Assembly (NCBI GenBank): GCA_963970005.1
Contig: CAXAMN010027472.1
Location: 1,131,695 to 1,195,694, forward strand
Direction of reading: 5' to 3'
Origin: Durusdinium trenchii
Lineage: Eukaryota; Sar; Dinophyceae; Suessiales; Symbiodiniaceae
DNA: 64,000 bases
Every line of letters starts with the position of its first letter. Position 1 is the stretch's first letter. The position numbers and the translations under genes are program-made. Positions 45,143 through 54,200 of the stretch are shown here, in pieces. Below the pieces are notes generated by a model. The model saw only the letters and a list, made by a program, of their open reading frames with translations. It ran no database searches and was not told the DNA's origin.

Positions 45143-46706
45143 GTATATATATAACTCCATGTTCAATGTTCATATGAGGTTTCGAGTCAGTGGATCACCT
45201 TGAACATCCTCGAACCTTTTCTTGTGATTCTTGGATGTTTTTTTTTTGTGAGACACATCACGAAAGACCGGTGGAAAGGGGGTGTTTACCTTGCATCAAA
45301 ACGATCCAGGGATCGAAATCGAGTCGAACTCCCGCAATCACCCGCGCAGATCCACTGCGCCGGGCAGTAGCCAAGACCATCCATGAGACCAGACTTGAAT
45401 AGTTACGACCACATTGGTCATTTGAAACGGTTTTCATGTCTGTCCCAGAAATAAAACGCATATATATATGAATATATTTATATATCATTCAGGTTATGTA
45501 TATATATATTATGACATATATGTTTTGTATATAACTAGTCCCAGACACCAGACATCGGACATGGTCTGGAAGAAGGAGAACACCACCCCTCCCCACCCCT
45601 GATCGGTGTAAAAAAAATCGCTGAGGACGAGCAGCACAAGCACACCATGCGACGAACCGGGCACATCCAGCCACTCATCGGCATCCGCACTGGCACGGTC
45701 TTCTACAGGGCCAGGGACTGCCATTCAGACCGAACACTTCACCAAACATAAGTGCCTTTTGCAGAATGGGGACTGCCATGGGACTGGGAAGAGTTATAGA
45801 TCCCACATGATCCCAGCAGCGGGATCAACAAATGCCGGGGTTTGTCATGGCAGTAACTCTTCCATGGTCGGAGTCTTTGTGAGTGAATCCTCATTCTGGA
45901 ACAGAACAGCAAGCGCAACCAACGCTTCGACTTGAGTTCGGTGGGCGCTGGAAGACGTCAATGTTGGGCCAGTAAAAGACATAAATCAACACGTTCAGAC
46001 CAATTTGAACGGATAGATAGCTTGCAGACCTGCTTGATGTTTGGGTTTTTGAACCAGCAATCATCTAGAACCCAGACCAACCGGGTTCTTTCTTCGCGGC
46101 CGTTACCAATGGCACTCCACAAGTGCGCCGGAGAAGATTGTTTGAGCCCAAGTTCACCGCAAGGAAATCCGAGTCACGGCATCAGGACATGTCTTGATAG
46201 AAGCTATAGGGCTCAGTCCCCACTTCCTGAGAACATAGTCGTTGCAATGGGTGGTCAGGGGGGTGAGTCCCCACCAACCATCCGCTGCGAGGCGGCTGTC
46301 CTAATCTTGCAGAGGGTCAGATCACTTTACAGGTTATTTAGACATATTCATCAACGTCCATGTGACGGTTTTGCAGGTTGTGTCAGAGTGCCATATATAT
46401 ATATGTGTACTTCTGGAATGTTGCGGGTTGTGCCTCATCCATCTCATGCTTCGTTCAGGACTTGCGGATACATCCAAGTGTCACCCCAACATAACAGCAT
46501 ACATACGACAACTTTTGGGACTGGGACTAAATACAACATACACAACAACCCATGGATACGACTCATCGGCAACATTAACCCCAACATAACAACATACATA
46601 CAACAACATCCATGGGACTGGAGGAGTCCCACATATATCCCTGGACTGGTCTGTGTGAAGCAGTTGGTATACGCTAGCCCGGACCATCCATCGGACTGGA
46701 AGAGTT

Positions 46707-46721
46707 TATAGCTGTAATTCA
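46707..46721 (+). repeat. Target-site duplication, left copy (15 bp)
   Basis: TATAGCTGTAATTCA here is identical to 56225-56239 and immediately precedes the LINE. The identical copies imply a recent insertion. Confidence 0.92.
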
Positions 46722-46782
46722 AGCTGTGGGCTCAACCTTCCAGGGGTAGGCTTGTTCGACGAAGGCCCGTCGGTTCCGTGGG

Positions 46783-49700
46783 ATGGCGCATCCGTGTTGG
46801 TTGGAGACCTTTCAGGCGCCTTGCCTGGCGAGTCTCCGTGTGCAGGTGACTTCACCCACCCAGGTGGCCACCAAGGTTCGTGGACTGAGGATCGAGTGGA
46901 AGAATCACGGCTTTGTGACTGGCGAAGATCTTTCCATTTTCAATGGCTGGATCACTGCTGGTGATGGTGGAATAGATCTGAGGTTGGAGCAGATCCCTGC
47001 TACTCGGGTCGTGCGCCTTGGAGGCTTCTTGGCAGATCAGATCATCGAGCTGTGTTCAGGGCTTGGAGGCATGTCTGCCGCTGCTAGTGCCTTGGGTTTG
47101 AAGAGTATGGCATGCATGGACCTCTCTCCTTTGGCCATCGCAGCTTGCAGGAGAAATCACGACAGCCTTGTTTTGGAAGGGGACATTTGCAACCCTGACG
47201 ATTTGGCACGTCTTTTTTCTTTGATGAAGGGGGTCAAAGTTGGGCTCCTCTGTGGATTTCCGTGTCCCCCCTTTAGTGTGATGGGTGATCAAAAGGCCTT
47301 TGGGGATAGTAGATCTGAAGTGTTTGTGGCGGCTTTGAACGCTGCATTCCTCTTTAACTCCGCCTATGTGATCTTGGAATGCACGCCTACCACTGGCAAG
47401 TATCAACAAGTTCAAGATCTTCTATGTTCCTTTGCGAGAGCCATGAACTTTGAGTGCAGACAGCAGATTCTCAAGCTCTCCGATGTCTGGCCATGTCAAA
47501 GGACTCGTTGGTGGTGTTATCTCATTCCAGCAGAGGCAGTTCCCAACAATGTCATCTTGCCCTCTTTGCCCAGGTTTCCTCACCTACAAACAGTTGGTGA
47601 CATTCTGCCTTCTTGGCCGTTTTGGTCCAGAGCTGAAGAGGAAGCCCTATCATGGACGCCTGAAGAGGAAGACTTCTATGCATCGACCCTGGTGTTGGAG
47701 AACCATGAATTGCGACAGTCAGGATCCTGCCCTACTCTTCTTCACAGCCTTGGACATCATCTATATGCATGCCCTTGTGGCTGTCGGCATCAGGGATTGA
47801 GCCATGAGCGGCTTTTGCGAGATGGTGTGGCTCTCACGATGCTTCCATCCACCTTTTCAGCTCAGCATTATCGGCATTTACACCCATGTGAGGCGGGTTA
47901 TCTGTGCAGTCTTCCGGCTGATTTCATCTACAACTTAGAGCAGGCGAGGAGTGATCTGCCTCTCATTGGTCAGACAGCTGCTCCACTACAGACCATGTGG
48001 GTTCTCTTGCATGTTCTACATCAATTGCAAGAGCATGGATTTGGTTCTTGGCCCTTGAACTTCTCCAATCCTCAGGAAGTGCTTCTTGCTTACATCAACA
48101 ACAACCTTGAGGTCTGCAAGCAGCTCTGGCCTACATGTGAGCACCGACATCCACAGGAGGTATGCTTCAAGGAGGCTGATTCCAGCTTTTCGTGCTTGCT
48201 TGACCCCATGACATCGGCGCAGCAGTTTCTTCATGCACACCAACAACTTTTGGGTTGGGCTCATCGTGTCACTCTTTTTCGGGATGGCATCCCACAGCTT
48301 CCCAATGCTCTCTTGCGAGGAGGTTCCTACGATGTGGTTGTCACGCAGCCTAGACACTCTCGGCCAGCTCCGACGGACTTCATCTCAGTCAAGCTGCACG
48401 ATGGCATTACTGAGTATGACTTTCATGGACCAGCAGGAACTCGTTTGTCATCAGTTCTTGAATCCCTTGGCTTCAGCTACAAGCATGGCATTGAGTTCAG
48501 CAACTTATTCCGCAGCTATCGATGGGGTGATGCTCTGTGGCAAAGTGAGCAAGGAGAAGTTCGTGGACTTGGCAGGGCATCTCCCTCAGCCACTGGAGTG
48601 CATCATCATGAACTCTATGGTGAACTTCACACCATCCTCCAACTTCTGCCATCGCACATCCTGGATGCCGTGCAGGTTGTTCCTCACCACATCATTCAGT
48701 TGCTCATCAACCGGCCAGCCAGCTTTGCATCCAAGCTTCTCCTCAACGAGCACAGTAAACCCTTTACCTGGCTCATCTTTCCACTTCTGGCGAAGTCCCA
48801 TTGGAGTCTCCTCATCTTGGACTTCTCGCTCATGGAATTTCACTTCCTTGATGGACTTCCAGACTTTCACTTGGATTTGGTGACCTCGGTGGTTTCAACC
48901 GTTGCCCTTGCTTTCAGCATGGCCACTCCAAAGCTTCGTCAGAGGACTCCGCTGGAACAGCTGGATGGCGACTATTGTGCAGCTGTCTTGCTTCACAATG
49001 TGGGCATCTTCTTCAATCTTTGGTCGGCCATGACCGTGGATGCACTACAGGACTGGACTGACTCGCTCAAGTCTCAGGAGGAGCTTCGTGGTTGTGGGCC
49101 TGCCGAGTACTCTCAGACACATGCTTGGCTATGCAAATTCCTTATCACTAAGGGAGTTCCTGATGCTGATTCTCCAGCCCGCGCCACCTTGGCTTTGAAG
49201 AAGCTTGGCCATGCACCCATCGCCAAGGCCATTTCCCAGGCCAACCCATGGTCAGCACTGAAGCAGTTGGCAAACGCCCAGCAACGGCCTTTTCAGTGGA
49301 TCCAACACAACGAGCTGATGAATCACATCCAACAGAGGGCCAAGGAGCACCACGGTGCCGCATCCGGTCCGTCCAAAAAGCCCTCCAAGAAGCGAGCTGA
49401 ACCGGCACCGCCAGTGTCTCCAAATGCACTGATCTTGGCTCCCAAATCCTTTGTGGATGAACATGATCACGAACTCCCACAGCTTCAGCTCGACAAAGTG
49501 ACACCTGAATCCAATGGCATCATTTTGGGTACCGTGGAGCAAGCTGCCAATTTCTTGAGAGGTCAGAAGACCATATCGATCAATTCGCTCGCCATGCTCA
49601 CAACGACAGAAATTCCGAGCACTATGCATGGGAAGCTCACTGTCCAGCACATGGTCTGGCCAGCACTGCTCGCCGACAGTGCCGATCCCATTTTGATTCG

Positions 49701-51102
49701 TGGATCCTGTATACAGCTTGGAGATCACATGGCAAAGAAGGTTTTGGGACCGGAGCCAAGTCCTGCCACCTTCGTCCCTGAGCTCTTCAAGCTTCAGGTT
49801 TACCAAGATCAATGGCCACACTCCTGGACAGACTTCATTGGCAGACCTCTCAAGGCGCTTGTGCAACATTTCGAGTGTCTTCAGTTCTGCGATGGCTCCA
49901 CTTGCAACAATGCTTCCAGTTGCAAGCGCTTTCACCCGGCTTTAGAGGAGGAGATCGACATGGTCATCCTTGATGCTTTTGGATGGAAGTGGTGCGATGC
50001 TACTGGAGCTGCGGCCAACTCCAAGAAAGCTGCGTCCTTTGGCATCATGGTCCGAGTTCCTCCTTCAGCTGCTCCTGCCATTCTGGCTATCTCCGCCACG
50101 GATGGACTCTACACTGAACTACGTGAACCAGTATCTAAAGGGCCAAGCACCAAGTATGCCGTGATTTGGATCAAAGGTGATCTGCAGCAGGCCATACACA
50201 CCAAATGTCAGACGGCCAAAGCTTTGCATGTTGTTCGTTCTCATCAACGCTACGGACTTCGCTGCCTGGCTACTGATCAAGAAGCAGTGCACAAGGTTGC
50301 TCTTCCAAAGCTCCCTTTTGTTGCAGGCAGCAATGCTCTTCAGTTTGAAGTTGGTCCTTGGCCATATGGCTCCACCAAGCAATCAATTGCCCAGTCCTTG
50401 CAAGCAGCTGGATGGCAAGCTCGGCCATTACGGCCCACTCATGGCACTCCTGAAGGTCGTTACTGGCTAATTGGGGCAGAGGCTGCTTTCTCCTCACCAA
50501 TTCTGCAACTCGGTTCAGCATCGCTCATCATCACCCCTGTTGCGATTCTCAAAAGTCGTGCTCCTCCTCAAGTGATGGGTTCTCTGCAAACCCTGCAAAG
50601 GCTTCAAGCTCCTTTGGGTGAGGACCCCCTGCAGGTCCGGGATCCATGGGCCACTGCGCTTCATTCAGTTCCGGCTTCCTCTGCTCCGCCAGCTTCCTCC
50701 AAGCTGGATGAGATTTCACAGCAGCTTCAGACGTCAGTGGCAGAACAAGTTCGGGAACAGCTTCGCTCTTTCTCCGACTCCTACATGGACACAGATGACT
50801 CTCGTCTTTCGCAAATGGAGGCCAGCATCACTGAGTTGCAAGCACAATCCACGCAGTTTGCTGGCTGGTTCGCTGAAGCTGGTGAACGCATGCAGGCGCT
50901 TTCCAAGCAGGTGTCCTCACAGGAGGGTCAATTGGTTGAGCTTACCAACAAGGTCACGCGCACAGACCAGCGGACCGAGCAGTTGCATCAATCGGTGGGC
51001 AAGCTTCGCCAAGATTTTCAAAATGATTTGGAAGCCTCAATGGCCCGGCAGTTGGAAAGCATGGAGTCGCTTCTCAGCAAGCGACATCGCACCTCGTATT
51101 GA
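46783..51102 (+). CDS. LINE ORF1: methyltransferase, C48-like protease, CCCH finger, coiled coil
   Basis: 1439 residues from ATG 46783, with an in-frame TAG 36 nt upstream. Residues about 85-405 are a C5-methyltransferase-like domain: motif I ELCSGLGG (89-96), motif IV GFPCPPFS with catalytic-type Cys161 (PCP instead of the usual PCQ), VILECTP (196-202) where ENV is expected, QRTRWW (239-244), and motif IX/X-like RHLHPCEAGYL (about 364) and IGQTAAPLQ (395). Residues about 650-745 resemble a Ulp1/SENP (C48) protease, with His673 (SHW), Asp690 (LDG), Gln726 and Cys732 (QLDGDYC). The His-Asp spacing of 17 and Gln-Cys spacing of 6 equal those I recall for yeast Ulp1. Cys1032, Cys1041, Cys1047 and His1051 form a C-x8-C-x5-C-x3-H zinc finger, a likely RNA-binding element. 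Residues about 1307-1435 form a heptad-rich coiled coil, plausibly for multimerisation. It ends at TGA 51100, followed by CUAG. Confidence 0.9.
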   Translation: MAHPCWLETFQAPCLASLRVQVTSPTQVATKVRGLRIEWKNHGFVTGEDLSIFNGWITAGDGGIDLRLEQIPATRVVRLGGFLADQIIELCSGLGGMSAAASALGLKSMACMDLSPLAIAACRRNHDSLVLEGDICNPDDLARLFSLMKGVKVGLLCGFPCPPFSVMGDQKAFGDSRSEVFVAALNAAFLFNSAYVILECTPTTGKYQQVQDLLCSFARAMNFECRQQILKLSDVWPCQRTRWWCYLIPAEAVPNNVILPSLPRFPHLQTVGDILPSWPFWSRAEEEALSWTPEEEDFYASTLVLENHELRQSGSCPTLLHSLGHHLYACPCGCRHQGLSHERLLRDGVALTMLPSTFSAQHYRHLHPCEAGYLCSLPADFIYNLEQARSDLPLIGQTAAPLQTMWVLLHVLHQLQEHGFGSWPLNFSNPQEVLLAYINNNLEVCKQLWPTCEHRHPQEVCFKEADSSFSCLLDPMTSAQQFLHAHQQLLGWAHRVTLFRDGIPQLPNALLRGGSYDVVVTQPRHSRPAPTDFISVKLHDGITEYDFHGPAGTRLSSVLESLGFSYKHGIEFSNLFRSYRWGDALWQSEQGEVRGLGRASPSATGVHHHELYGELHTILQLLPSHILDAVQVVPHHIIQLLINRPASFASKLLLNEHSKPFTWLIFPLLAKSHWSLLILDFSLMEFHFLDGLPDFHLDLVTSVVSTVALAFSMATPKLRQRTPLEQLDGDYCAAVLLHNVGIFFNLWSAMTVDALQDWTDSLKSQEELRGCGPAEYSQTHAWLCKFLITKGVPDADSPARATLALKKLGHAPIAKAISQANPWSALKQLANAQQRPFQWIQHNELMNHIQQRAKEHHGAASGPSKKPSKKRAEPAPPVSPNALILAPKSFVDEHDHELPQLQLDKVTPESNGIILGTVEQAANFLRGQKTISINSLAMLTTTEIPSTMHGKLTVQHMVWPALLADSADPILIRGSCIQLGDHMAKKVLGPEPSPATFVPELFKLQVYQDQWPHSWTDFIGRPLKALVQHFECLQFCDGSTCNNASSCKRFHPALEEEIDMVILDAFGWKWCDATGAAANSKKAASFGIMVRVPPSAAPAILAISATDGLYTELREPVSKGPSTKYAVIWIKGDLQQAIHTKCQTAKALHVVRSHQRYGLRCLATDQEAVHKVALPKLPFVAGSNALQFEVGPWPYGSTKQSIAQSLQAAGWQARPLRPTHGTPEGRYWLIGAEAAFSSPILQLGSASLIITPVAILKSRAPPQVMGSLQTLQRLQAPLGEDPLQVRDPWATALHSVPASSAPPASSKLDEISQQLQTSVAEQVREQLRSFSDSYMDTDDSRLSQMEASITELQAQSTQFAGWFAEAGERMQALSKQVSSQEGQLVELTNKVTRTDQRTEQLHQSVGKLRQDFQNDLEASMARQLESMESLLSKRHRTSY

Positions 51103-51249
51103 CTAGGGCAGCGGGGGCCTTTTTGGCTGTCCCGCTCTCCACGGCGCTCCTGCCGTTCTTTTCTTTGGTTACTTCTGCTTTGGGGTGGCTTCCGACTTGG
51201 TGAAGCCAGCAATCCTGGCCCTACGGCCTTCCACAGCTCCCGCACTACG
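51100..51249 (+). promoter_or_regulatory. Candidate stop-codon readthrough site plus 2A-like NPGP segment
   Basis: ORF1 ends TAT TGA CTA GGG. UGA followed by CUAG is the strongest known readthrough context in animal genes. The 49 codons from 51103 to 51249 contain no stop and keep the frame of both ORFs. The translated link is basic, then very hydrophobic (SFLWLLLLWGGF), then RLGEASNPGPT. NPGP at 51211-51222 is the invariant end of 2A ribosome-skipping peptides, although the upstream Asp-x-Glu-x-Asn consensus is only partly met (GEASN). The segment would let ribosomes make ORF2 as an ORF1 extension and perhaps release it separately. Confidence 0.55.
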
Positions 51250-54200
51250 GTGGCTTCAGACGAGAATTGGGGCTTTCCTCGCCTGAACCCGGTCTTTGGC
51301 TCCTCCATTGATGTCAGCACAGATGATGAGCACGCTGCTTCTGCCCCTTGTTTGGTGGTGGGAACTGCCAATCCTAGTGGCATCAATGGCAAGGCACTTG
51401 CATTCGCTTCGCTTCCATGGGGAATATGGAATGTGGCAGAAACTCAGGCAAGTCAACCCGTTTTTGCTCGCTTTCAGCGTGAACTGAACTGGATGACGCA
51501 ATACAAACTTCATTGCAAGCATGGGCATTTTGCTCCCTTTAGGCCTCACTCTGACTTTGCGGGCTCGTGGACGGGAGTGGCACAGATCTCTCCGGGACCC
51601 ATTCATCCTGTTCCTCTTCAATGGCAGGGTGCCTCCTATCAATCTGGTCGGATCATGCTCTCCAGTTTTGCCCTGCATGAGCACACGCTCCTTGGAGCAA
51701 GTGTCTATGCACCACCTGCTGGACCCACATATCGGAATGCTAAACAGCTTTCTTCTCAGCTCCTAGAGCAGCTTACCGCAGAGCTTGTGCTCTCCTCTCA
51801 CGGTCCACGTTTCATTGCTGGTGACTTCAACTGTGATACCGAGGACCTTCAGGTCTTCACTACATGGAGACTGGCCGGTTGGGAAGAGATCCAACACTTG
51901 GCAGAAAAGCGCTTCTCCCAGCCTCGGCTTCCCACTTCCAAGGGCAAGGCAATTCGCGATCATCTATGGCTTTCTCCAGAACTTCAACAATGGCTCCTTG
52001 AGGTGCACGTGGACTCGGAGCACTTTGCTGACCATGCCATTCTCTATGGCCGCTTTCGTCTTCCTGAATCACGTTGGTGGCACCAGCACTGGCCTATGCC
52101 ATCCAATCTTCCTTGGCAGCATCTTCGCCCTGATCGACTACCAGATTCTGCTGCCCATCACTGGGACACCATGAACATGTCTCAGTCTTTCGTTCACTGG
52201 TCCAGAGCCACAGAACAGGCCCTTCGCACCACTGCCACTATTGACTTACCGTCAGGTTGTTGGGGCAGAGGACAAACTCTTAACACCCGTGCGAGGCCGG
52301 TTCAGCTTGTACCGGTTCGACAAGGTCGACATGGAGATTTTCAACCCAAAAGCGGCTTTCTCTGCCGAGCAGTTCATCTTTGGTGTCGACAGCTTCGGCG
52401 ACTCCAGGCTTACTGTCAGCGAGCCACTGCTACCACTCACTGGCACCTTCAAGTTGACCAGATGTCCACCTGGCGAGCCATCATTCATGCTCATGGATTT
52501 CGCGATGGATTTCGACGGTGGTGGCTGCGTCGTCCCATTCAGCACGTTGGGTCACCCCCTTCCTTTCCGGAGTGGCCGCCTTCGCATGCCATTGCGCAGA
52601 TCCTCCTTCACGACTTTGAGGCCAACTTCAGGCAATTCGAATCCTGGCACTTTCGTCGCAGGCATGATCTTGTCCAAGCTCGGCATCTTCATCACAATCA
52701 AGTTCTCACCAAGCAGCTCAAGCAAGGAGACTACCTGCCCATCACTCACCTTGTCAAGGAAGAGCAGGCCCAGATCTTGCAAGTCAACAGTGATCACTCA
52801 GTTCGTCTTTCATGCCATCTTCACCTGCAAGGGGATCAGAGCATTACGCTCAATCTTGAGCCTGCTGAGCTCCAACAGCAGCAAGGTGACGACTACTACC
52901 TGAACAGTGACCTGCTCTCAGCTCCTGGGCAAACAGTCGTGGTTCGTACGCAGTGCAACACCTTCCAGGCCATTGAATCTGAGCTCGCCAACCTGTGGAC
53001 ACCCATTTGGCAAAAGCATTCTGGCCTGGCTCTTTCACACTGGAATCGCATTGTCGCTTTTGGGCTGCGTTACATGCCAAAGCTGCCTCCATTGGCATTT
53101 CAATGGACTTCCTCGCAGTTTGCGTATTTGACCTCTCATTATCGCAAACGGATTACACGTGGTCCTGATGCCTGGTCTCGTGATGACATCGCCCACTTGC
53201 CTGCTCACAAGCAAGCTGATTTGGTCAACATGTTCCGCAAGATCCAGGAGGGCGCTGATTGGCCGCAACAGCTTGTCACCGGCTTTGTCATCCCCATCCG
53301 GAAGACACCTATAGCCGACCAGGCTAAGCACTTTCGCCCCATCGTCCTCATCTCCTTCCTGTACCGGCTTTGGGCGACAGGCATTTGTAGGGCCTACCTT
53401 CCTTACCTCACCAAGATCATCCCAACCTTGGTGTTTGGTTACGTGCCAGGACGCAGAGCAGAGGACGTTTGGTTTCTTCTCCAGACACTCATTCAGTCTT
53501 CTTACACCATGCAGTCTGAGTTGCTGGGGTATAATGCTGACCTGGTCAAATGCTTCAACACGCTGCCAAGAGCTCCCATCCTCCTGCTCCTTCAGCTCAT
53601 GGGCTTCCCCACTGACTGTGCGAAAGCCTGGAATCAAGCACTCACGCAGCTGCAGCGACGTTTCAGGATCGCCAGCCATACTGGAGATGCTCTTCTCTCC
53701 AGTACCGGCTTCCCTGAAGGGGATCCACTCAGTTGCATTGCCATGCTGGCCTTCAATACGGCTTTGGACACGTATCTCAAGATCTATAGCGCTGGAGTGG
53801 CTTGTCCGGTTTTCGTGGACAACATTCAGCTCGTTGCATCGGCACTAGGTGAGCTTTGTCATGGCATCAACGTCCTGCAGGTCTTCATGGACTCCTGGGA
53901 CATTCATCTTGATCCTGGGAAGTGCTTTGCATGGGCTACGACGCCTGACTCCAGACGTGCCCTACGCAACCTGGGCTATGCCACCAAGCTGGCGGCGAAA
54001 GACCTTGGCGCTCAGATGACCTACTCCCGAGTCTCTAGAACACAGGTGGCTCAAAGCAGAATCGGCGCAGTGGCAGATCATTGGCGTATCCTTCGCCATT
54101 CTTCTGCGCCGCGGTGGGCCAAGCTTGTTGCTATACGCACTATCACCTGGCCCAAAGTGTTACATGGTGTGGCAAATCGTCTCTTACCAGTGGCCGCTAT

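Larger units (their letters stand above)
41602..46706. other. Repeat-rich, gene-free spacer
   Basis: No gene is supported between the candidate transposon and the LINE. The interval contains palindromic elements (41986, 42694, 43145, 44833, 45048), TA-rich tracts near 44687, 45030, 45470 and 46393, and a T-rich run near 44396. The open frame at 45932-46711 (plus, 259 codons) has no ATG-anchored domain and overlaps microsatellite-like ACATAC repeats. Confidence 0.5.

Noticed and set aside
45932-46711. 259-codon plus-strand frame just before the LINE
   Set aside because: No domain, contains CATACA-type simple sequence, and overlaps the target-site duplication. It looks like chance.
46722-46782. 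Spliced-leader relic at the LINE 5' end
   Set aside because: The leader does not contain the dinoflagellate spliced-leader core that I looked for (CCATTTTGGCTCAAG).
49252-49935. 227-codon minus-strand frame inside LINE ORF1
   Set aside because: It is the antisense shadow of a well-supported coding region.
51100-51102. UGA read as selenocysteine or as a reassigned codon
   Set aside because: The same element ends with UGA at 56134 and other genes in the window end with TAA or TAG. No SECIS-like need is evident. Readthrough in the CUAG context is simpler, though not proved.
51250-51252. GTG as a real initiation codon of ORF2
   Set aside because: It is merely the first near-start codon after the stop. 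The frame is open back to TGA 51100 and the link has informative features, so readthrough explains it better.
52241-52903. 220-codon plus-strand frame overlapping LINE ORF2
   Set aside because: Alternative-frame shadow; ORF2 is continuous here and the shadow has no domain.
53035-53679. 214-codon minus-strand frame inside the LINE reverse transcriptase
   Set aside because: Antisense shadow of conserved reverse-transcriptase sequence.
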